DNA of 11,086 nt from Frankiales bacterium (GTDB lineage Bacteria > Actinomycetota > Actinomycetes > JAFAQI01). The notes beneath the pieces are model-generated. The model was not told the DNA's origin, made no database searches, and saw only the letters and a program-made list of their open reading frames with translations. Below are positions 6,648 to 11,086 of this stretch, piece after piece; position 1 is the stretch's first letter; every line of letters begins with the position of its first letter. Both the position numbers and the translations under genes were made by a program. The stretch is from positions 1 through 11,086 of the forward strand of contig JAFAQI010000246.1 of assembly GCA_019246495.1 (NCBI GenBank), written 5' to 3'.

Positions 6648-7092
6648 GCCATAGCGGAAGCGCGAAGAACCAGGTGGTCGTCCACGCAACAACAAAGAGC
6701 CCGGACGCGACCCCGGCTCCGACGCCGTAGAGGTAGTCGCCGACGAGGAAGACGCTTGCACCGACTGCCAACACCAGCAGCAGCTGACCGCCGAGCGCGA
6801 CCCGCGCGGCGTTGACCAGCAGCTCTGGCTTCTGCTGCTCGCGGAACAGGATCCGGTGCATGACCGCCGGCGCAATCAGCATCGCTGCCGACAGCGCTGC
6901 CAGAAGCAACGCCGCGAAGTAGAACCCCTGCTGGAACGCCGTTACCTTCGAGAACCCGTTGCTGAACGGCACGGTGAGCAGGAAGGCGAACAGGATCTGC
7001 GTGCCGTTCTGCGAGACCCGCAGCTCTTGCAAAAGATCGTCGAAGTTGCGGTCGAGCTCTTCGTCTGATGATTCGTTCGATCGGCGCGGCAT
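6622..7092 (-). CDS. DUF6328-type four-helix membrane protein
   Basis: This 156-residue protein starts with a charged cytoplasmic segment (SDEELDRNFDDLLQELRVSQNGTQ, split here as SDEELDRNFDD and LLQELRVSQNGTQ). Four hydrophobic segments follow at about 30-46, 55-76, 97-119 and 124-147, and it ends in a basic tail. The ELRVSQNGTQILFAFLL block matches my recollection of the DUF6328 family, which is common in actinobacteria and has no known function. The ATG at 7092 lies 9 bases after the stop of the flavin monooxygenase, so the two genes probably form an operon; the Shine-Dalgarno is weak. The stop lies inside the 3' end of convergent glpD. No enzymatic motif is visible. A link to the monooxygenase (membrane tether, export, protection) is only contextual. 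Confidence 0.82.
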   Translation of the reverse strand: MPRRSNESSDEELDRNFDDLLQELRVSQNGTQILFAFLLTVPFSNGFSKVTAFQQGFYFAALLLAALSAAMLIAPAVMHRILFREQQKPELLVNAARVALGGQLLLVLAVGASVFLVGDYLYGVGAGVASGLFVVAWTTTWFFALPLWLRSRGSRT

Positions 7093-7101
7093 CAGTCCGG
7101 T

Positions 7102-8436
7102 CTACCCGACGGCGACGTCCAGGTCACTCTCGGTCGCCTGCCGCGGTTTGGCCAGCCTTCGGCGGAGGTCCTCGCGCACCAGTCCGCCGGCTTCGGCGAG
7201 CAGGCTCGCCCGTTGCCCCCGCGTGGTGCGTAGGGCCCGCCGGAGTGCGCGCAGCAGGAGGCCGGGACTGGTGACCGCCGAAGGGCTGATCTCATGGTCG
7301 AGGACACGGAGCAGCTGTTCGGTGCGCCCCGGGCTGCCGGCGATGAGCTGCTGCACGTGAGCGCGCAGCGGCGTGGTGGGGCCGGGTGCGCCGAGGTCGT
7401 TGGCGAACCAATACATCGGCCAGGCGTCCTCGTCGCGCCAGCGCCAGTAGCCGTTGAGTGACTCCGGCAACGGAAGCCGGCCGGACAACCCGCTGACGAT
7501 GGCAGCGGCGAGGCGTTCGGACTGACGGAAGGCGTCGGCGATGCCCTGGCCCGGGGTTGGGTCCTTGAAGTGGCCGGCATCGCCGACCAATGCCCATCCG
7601 GGTCCGGCCGAACGCCGGAAGAACCCGCGCCAGTTCGACATGACGCGCACCGGGCCGCAGACGCGGCCGGGCTGCACCACCTCGGCGAGTTCGGGCCATT
7701 CCACGAGGGCGGCGCGGAAGTAGCCCTCGCGGTCCGCGAGCAGCTTCGGTTTGTCTTCGTGGTCGAGGGTGACGGCGGCGAGGAACATGTCGCCGTCGGT
7801 GACACTCGCCAGGAAGGCATGCCGTCCCGGCTTGCCCAGCCACACTGTCGCTGGAGTGCCGTCGCTGGACGCCGGAACGTCCTCGAGGTAGGCCCAAGCG
7901 AATGTCCGGCCCGGCTCGGTGACGGCGTACTCGCGCGCACCGACCAGGTCGGCGACCGTCGACCGCGCGCCGTCCGCACCCACCACGACACTCGCCGCCA
8001 GATCGCCCTCGCTGGTCCGCACACCGGCGACCTGGCCATCCCGTCGAAGCAGGCCCGTCACGGCAACACCGGTGCGCACGTCGGCGCCGGCCGTCGCCGC
8101 GGCTGAAACGAGGATGCGATCGAGGGTGATCCGGCGCACGTTGAGCATCGGCGCTCCGGCCAGTGCGGTGATGTCATCCACACTGGCGCGGGCCGCGCCG
8201 AGTGCGATGCGCGCCTGGGTGATCGGCGCCGTCAACGTCTCCAACTCGGCTCGCACGCCGAGCCGGTCGAGGGCACGCACGCCAGAGGGCTGGATGCCGT
8301 GCGTGGACAGGGTGTCGCTCGGGAACTCGGCCCGGTCGAGCACACAGACTCGCAACCCAGCGCGGGCGAGGTGAACGGCGAGCGAGGCGCCGGCACAGCG
8401 GGCGCCTACGACGGCGACATCGACACGCTCGGCCAT
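7102..8436 (-). CDS. FAD-dependent monooxygenase/dehydrogenase of the PHBH-like superfamily
   Basis: This 444-residue group A-type flavoprotein has FAD motifs in order: VVGARCAGASLA (9-20, an actinobacterial variant of GxGxxG), VVGADGARSTV (151-161, the DG motif), and VGDAGHFKDPTPGQGIADAF (284-303, the GD motif with Asp286). These fit aromatic hydroxylases and geranylgeranyl-reductase-like enzymes. The C-terminal 140 residues carry no clear substrate signature. ATG 8436 was chosen because the nucleotide-binding strand begins six residues later and GGAG sits just upstream (8442-8445 on the complement). An upstream extension to 8634 would run through the divergent TetR gene. The gene lies 34 bases from the divergent TetR ATG and 9 bases before DUF6328. 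The substrate is unknown; a xenobiotic or secondary-metabolite role under TetR control is likely. Confidence 0.9.
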   Translation of the reverse strand: MAERVDVAVVGARCAGASLAVHLARAGLRVCVLDRAEFPSDTLSTHGIQPSGVRALDRLGVRAELETLTAPITQARIALGAARASVDDITALAGAPMLNVRRITLDRILVSAAATAGADVRTGVAVTGLLRRDGQVAGVRTSEGDLAASVVVGADGARSTVADLVGAREYAVTEPGRTFAWAYLEDVPASSDGTPATVWLGKPGRHAFLASVTDGDMFLAAVTLDHEDKPKLLADREGYFRAALVEWPELAEVVQPGRVCGPVRVMSNWRGFFRRSAGPGWALVGDAGHFKDPTPGQGIADAFRQSERLAAAIVSGLSGRLPLPESLNGYWRWRDEDAWPMYWFANDLGAPGPTTPLRAHVQQLIAGSPGRTEQLLRVLDHEISPSAVTSPGLLLRALRRALRTTRGQRASLLAEAGGLVREDLRRRLAKPRQATESDLDVAVG

Positions 8437-8470
8437 GGTGGCTCCATTTCGTAGAACATCGTTATAACCT
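8437..8470. promoter_or_regulatory. Divergent promoter/operator between the flavin monooxygenase and TetR genes
   Basis: This 34-bp AT-rich island lies between two divergent start codons. It holds GTTATAAC (8461-8468), a perfect 8-bp palindrome that could act as a -10 in both directions and as an operator core. On the minus strand GGAG (complement of 8442-8445) gives the monooxygenase a well-placed ribosome binding site. A repressor bound at the palindrome could control both genes. Binding is inferred. Confidence 0.5.
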
Positions 8471-9214
8471 ATGTCCACGGAATGGGCGAGAGGGGTAGGG
8501 GTGGAGAGTCCGACCCGCACGCGGCCCACACGGGCCGATCTGCGCTCGGCGCTGCTGGCCACGGCGAGGGAGATGCTCGAAGAGGGCGGACCGGAGAGCT
8601 TGCAAGCACGCGCCGTTGCGGCGGCAGCCGGCACCTCGACCCAGTCGCTCTACACGCTGTTCGGGGGCGTCGGTGGACTCATCGAGACGTTGGCCGCCGA
8701 CGGCTTCCTTCGGCTGGCCGAGCACATCGCGGCGACGCCGGAGACCGCCGACGCGGTGGCCGATCACTTCAGCAAGGGCTGGAGCTACTACGAGTGGGCG
8801 CTCGCCCACCCTCAGCAGTACCGATTGATGTTCGGCTTGACCGGGGGCGCGCTTCGGTCGCACACCGATCTCGAGATGACGATCGGCGGGTCCCTCGGCA
8901 ACTTTCCGGAGGGCCGCACCGCGCTGCTCGTGCTCCTGGAGTCGCTTCAGCGGGTCATCGACGCACGCCGCATTCGCCCGGTCGAGGTGATGCTGGTCGC
9001 CGGCCAGTTCCTCGGGGCGACCCACGGCACGATCCTGTTGCAGATCGCCGGCGCTTTCGGTGACACGAACGACGGACTGCGGATGCTCGCGGAGGCTGGT
9101 GCCAACCTGTTCATCGGCCTCGGCGACAAGCCCAACGCCGTACGGCGCTCCCTGTCCGCTGCGGTCAACGCGCGTGCGGTGCCGGCTCCTCGCACGCGCC
9201 GGTCGGCACGCTGA
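8471..9214 (+). CDS. TetR-family regulator with WHG-type C-terminal domain
   Basis: This protein has 247 residues from ATG 8471. The helix-turn-helix spans about residues 44-68, with SLQARAVAAAAGTSTQSLY followed by TLFGGVGGLIETL. The C-terminal part contains YYEWALAHPQQYRLMFGL, typical of the TetR_C_13 (WHG) domain. Two starts are possible. ATG 8471 follows directly on the GTTATAAC palindrome. GTG 8501 (237 residues) has a strong GAGAGGGG at 8488-8495, five bases upstream, and begins just before the conserved RADLRSALL region. I report the longer form, but the GTG start has the better ribosome binding site and would leave the -10 at normal distance. The divergent position suggests repression of the flavin monooxygenase/DUF6328 unit. 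The ligand is unknown. Confidence 0.88.
   Translation: MSTEWARGVGVESPTRTRPTRADLRSALLATAREMLEEGGPESLQARAVAAAAGTSTQSLYTLFGGVGGLIETLAADGFLRLAEHIAATPETADAVADHFSKGWSYYEWALAHPQQYRLMFGLTGGALRSHTDLEMTIGGSLGNFPEGRTALLVLLESLQRVIDARRIRPVEVMLVAGQFLGATHGTILLQIAGAFGDTNDGLRMLAEAGANLFIGLGDKPNAVRRSLSAAVNARAVPAPRTRRSAR
8488..8495 (+). promoter_or_regulatory. Shine-Dalgarno that favours the GTG 8501 start
   Basis: GAGAGGGG lies five bases before GTG 8501, inside the longer reading of the TetR gene. ATG 8471 has no comparable element, since GTTATAAC lies directly in front of it. This site argues for the shorter protein. Confidence 0.55.
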
Positions 9215-9228
9215 GTCCGCGCGGGCGG

Positions 9229-9726
9229 CTAACCGACCGCTGCGTCGAGCTCGCTCTCGCTGTCGAGACGTTGCGTCGGCACGCGCCAGACGCTGGACCG
9301 GGCCCGGATCGCGTTGACGACGCGCTGCACGTCCTCGTCGTCCGCCACGCTCACCGATGCGACCGGCCGCAGGGTCCGGCCGGCCGTCGACACCGACAAG
9401 CTGTGCGGCTCGAGCACGCCCCACACCAGGGCGCGGGTCAACGGGCCTGAGGGCTGCACGTCAACGGCCCGGACGTCGGCGTAGTCGATCGTGGCGTCGT
9501 AGAACACCCCGCGCACGGTGATGCCGTCCGGGCCCACGGCCACGTGGGCGGTCAGCAACCGGTAGGCGATCCACGCGGCCAGCGTGACGCCGGCCGCGGC
9601 CAGGGCACGCGCCGCGAGCGGCGGGTGGGCGAGCGTCAGCACCCGGACCGCGACCGCGACGAGCAACGCGGGCACCACCGCGAGAACGCGCGGGACGGTG
9701 CGGTGCTCGACGACGATGCGGTCCAT
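9229..9726 (-). CDS. PH-domain membrane protein (bacterial PH, bPH6-like)
   Basis: This 165-residue protein has two membrane helices near the N-terminus (about 12-32 and 39-58), followed by a compact beta-rich domain (about 60-142). The domain opens with VAVGPDGITVRGVF and continues with IDYADVRAVDVQP and WGVLEPHSLSV. This layout fits the small PH-domain membrane proteins of actinobacteria (PF10756-like, CFP-6/low-molecular-weight antigen type). Their role is poorly known; membrane or cell-wall assembly has been suggested for relatives. The ATG at 9726 faces the HAD gene across 122 bases. The stop is 14 bases from the convergent TetR stop. There is no sign of an operon partner on this strand. 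Family confidence is fair; function is unknown. Confidence 0.8.
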   Translation of the reverse strand: MDRIVVEHRTVPRVLAVVPALLVAVAVRVLTLAHPPLAARALAAAGVTLAAWIAYRLLTAHVAVGPDGITVRGVFYDATIDYADVRAVDVQPSGPLTRALVWGVLEPHSLSVSTAGRTLRPVASVSVADDEDVQRVVNAIRARSSVWRVPTQRLDSESELDAAVG

Positions 9727-9848
9727 TGCGACATCCTCGGGGCTGCCGACGGTGCGGCGCCAGCAGATCCGGACAAATCAACCGTTCGGCTGACCCTGGT
9801 GCGTCCGACTGGGGCGGCGGAGAACTTGCCGCCGGTTAACGTCGAGGC

Positions 9849-10481
9849 ATGCCCCGCGTCCCTCCGCTCGGCGCAGTCGACGTCGACGCGGTCGTGTTCG
9901 ATCTCGGCGGGGTGCTGGTGGATTTCGGCGGTGTCGAGCCCATGCGCGAGCTGTCCGGCATCGACTCCGACGATGAGCTGTGGCGCCGGTGGTTGACCTG
10001 CGAGCACGTACGCCGCTTCGAGCGCGGGTTGTGCGACCCGGACGAGTTCGCCGCCGATCTCATCAAGGACTGGCAGCTGCCGATCTCGCCCGACGAGTTC
10101 CTCGATGCCTTTCGCGGCTGGCCGATCGGGCCGCTTGCCGGCGCGATGGAGCTCGTGCACGACGTGCGCGCAGCGACGACCACCGCCTGCCTGAGCAACA
10201 CCAACCAGGCGCAGTGGGACGCGAGCATCGAACGGTGGTCGATGCACACGCTGTTCGACCGGGCCTACCTGTCGTTCGACCTCGGCATGGTCAAGCCGGA
10301 CCGCGAGATCTTCGAGCACGCGCTGACGGACCTCGACCTGTCGCCACAGCGGGTGCTCTACCTCGACGACAACGCGATCAACGTCGAGGCCGCCCGCGAC
10401 GTCGGCCTGCGAGCGGTTCGCGTGATCGGCGTCGAGCAGGCGCGGGCAGCCGTCGTCGCGGCCGGCGTGCTCGCTGCTTGA
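9849..10481 (+). CDS. HAD-superfamily hydrolase, subfamily IA
   Basis: This 210-residue HAD phosphatase-like enzyme shows motif I FDLGGVLVD (Asp18 nucleophile; the usual second Asp is Gly20, as in the FDLGGVL subgroup), motif II SNT (116-118), motif III Lys149 in GMVKPD, and motif IV Asp173-Asp174 in YLDDN. A helical cap of the type I (C1) kind lies between motifs I and II (residues about 30-95). It resembles YihX/epoxide-hydrolase-N-terminal-like HADs that dephosphorylate small sugar or organic phosphates; the substrate cannot be read from sequence. The start ATG 9849 has GAGG only one base upstream, an unusually short spacing, so the transcript may be leaderless or the start slightly different. 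Its 3' end faces the acyl-CoA dehydrogenase across 13 bases. Confidence 0.9.
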   Translation: MPRVPPLGAVDVDAVVFDLGGVLVDFGGVEPMRELSGIDSDDELWRRWLTCEHVRRFERGLCDPDEFAADLIKDWQLPISPDEFLDAFRGWPIGPLAGAMELVHDVRAATTTACLSNTNQAQWDASIERWSMHTLFDRAYLSFDLGMVKPDREIFEHALTDLDLSPQRVLYLDDNAINVEAARDVGLRAVRVIGVEQARAAVVAAGVLAA

Positions 10482-10494
10482 CGCGTCGCCGCGG

Positions 10495-11086
10495 CTACCG
10501 GATGTAGGTGCCGGACACGGCGCGTGCGATGACGAGGCGCTGGATCTCCGACGTACCTTCGAAGATTGTGTAGATCTTCGCGTCGCGGTGCATTCGCTCG
10601 ACGGGGTACTCGCGGGTGTAGCCGTTGCCGCCGAGGATCTGAATCGCCTGCTCGGTCACCCACACCGCTGTCTCACCGGCGAACAGCTTGCACTGCGAGC
10701 CCTCCGCAGCACCGAACTCCTTGCCCTGACGCGCCATCCACGCCGCGCGCCACACGAGCAGGCGCGACGCGTCAATCCGTGTCTTCATGTCGGCGAGCTT
10801 GAACGCAATGCCCTGGTTCTCGATGATCGGCCGGCCGAACTGCTCACGCGTCTTCGCATAGTCGAGCGCGACTTCATACGCCGCGCGCGCGATGCCCACG
10901 GCTTGTGCGCCGACGGTCGGTCGGGTGCGCTCGAACGTTGCCATCGACGGTTGCGAACGACCGGTGCGCATGCCTTCGCGGGCGCGGTTCAGTCGGTCGT
11001 CCAGCTTCTCCTTGCCGCCGAGCAGGTACTTGCCCGGAAGGCGCACGTCGTCCAGCACGACCTCAGCGGTGTGCGACGCGCGGATG
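10495..11086 (-). CDS. Acyl-CoA dehydrogenase, C-terminal part (5' end outside window)
   Basis: The minus-strand frame stays open to the window edge, so about 196 C-terminal residues are present. It enters with [17 protein letters not shown], the junction between the middle beta domain and the C-terminal helical domain of acyl-CoA dehydrogenases. The helical domain has [31 protein letters not shown] and [16 protein letters not shown]. The Glu in FEGTS is the expected catalytic base that removes the alpha proton of acyl-CoA, in the short/medium-chain type arrangement. Two-electron transfer to ETF follows in this family. The GTG at 11058 is internal coding sequence and not the start. It is likely a beta-oxidation or branched-chain catabolism enzyme; chain length cannot be stated. 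Its N-terminal half and operon partners lie beyond the window. Confidence 0.93.
   Translation of the reverse strand, partial: IRASHTAEVVLDDVRLPGKYLLGGKEKLDDRLNRAREGMRTGRSQPSMATFERTRPTVGAQAVGIARAAYEVALDYAKTREQFGRPIIENQGIAFKLADMKTRIDASRLLVWRAAWMARQGKEFGAAEGSQCKLFAGETAVWVTEQAIQILGGNGYTREYPVERMHRDAKIYTIFEGTSEIQRLVIARAVSGTYIR

Noticed and set aside
8437..8634. A 66-codon N-terminal extension of the flavin monooxygenase
   Set aside because: It would cross the promoter region and the divergent TetR coding sequence, and the FAD-binding strand begins right after ATG 8436, which has its own GGAG.
8462..9424. A 320-codon minus-strand frame across the second TetR gene and the PH gene end
   Set aside because: Composition is Arg/Ala-rich without motifs, and it is antisense to a well-supported TetR gene.
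9813..9833. A 6-bp GC stem (GGCGGC / GCCGCC) with a 9-base loop upstream of the HAD gene
   Set aside because: Stems this short are expected often in sequence this GC-rich, and nothing else suggests a regulatory RNA in the 122-bp gap.

Overview
The window is very GC-rich, gene-dense DNA from an actinomycete. The evidence is a transmembrane Ser/Thr protein kinase, a lipoprotein with a Pro/Thr/Ser-rich tail, a DUF6328-type membrane protein, two TetR regulators, stop-start overlaps, and start codons that suggest leaderless transcripts. I cannot place it to genus. The glpD/TetR/flavoprotein arrangement matches, from memory, M. tuberculosis Rv2249c-Rv2250c-Rv2251. The rest does not look specifically mycobacterial. 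There is no rRNA, tRNA, CRISPR array, transposase or phage gene, and no gap over about 120 bp without a gene.

Layout: (1) 1-1107, the 3' part of a secreted protein with an uncharacterised N-terminal domain and two Ig-like repeats, closed by a perfect 15-bp hairpin. (2) 1201-2885, a two-gene unit of a membrane Ser/Thr kinase and a lipoprotein whose start codon overlaps the kinase stop. The kinase has a His-rich external tail and the lipoprotein a helical head on a Pro/Thr/Ser stalk, so they may form a signalling pair. (3) 2900-6647, an alkyl-DHAP-synthase-like flavoprotein (minus strand) diverging across only 17 bp from a TetR gene, which overlaps glpD by 4 bp. GlpD makes DHAP, and the flavoprotein family acts on acyl-DHAP, so this is a candidate ether-lipid or glycerol-phosphate module.

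(4) 6622-9214, a TetR gene diverging from a minus-strand pair: an FAD-dependent monooxygenase/dehydrogenase of unknown substrate and, 9 bp downstream of it, a DUF6328 four-helix membrane protein. The DUF6328 gene runs tail-to-tail into glpD with a 26-bp overlap. (5) 9229-11086, a bacterial PH-domain membrane protein (minus), a HAD hydrolase (plus), and the C-terminal part of an acyl-CoA dehydrogenase (minus) cut by the window edge.

Most genes belong to known families. The parts most worth following are the kinase-lipoprotein pair, the AGPS-like/TetR/GlpD module with its tiny divergent control region, and the TetR/flavin monooxygenase/DUF6328 unit.
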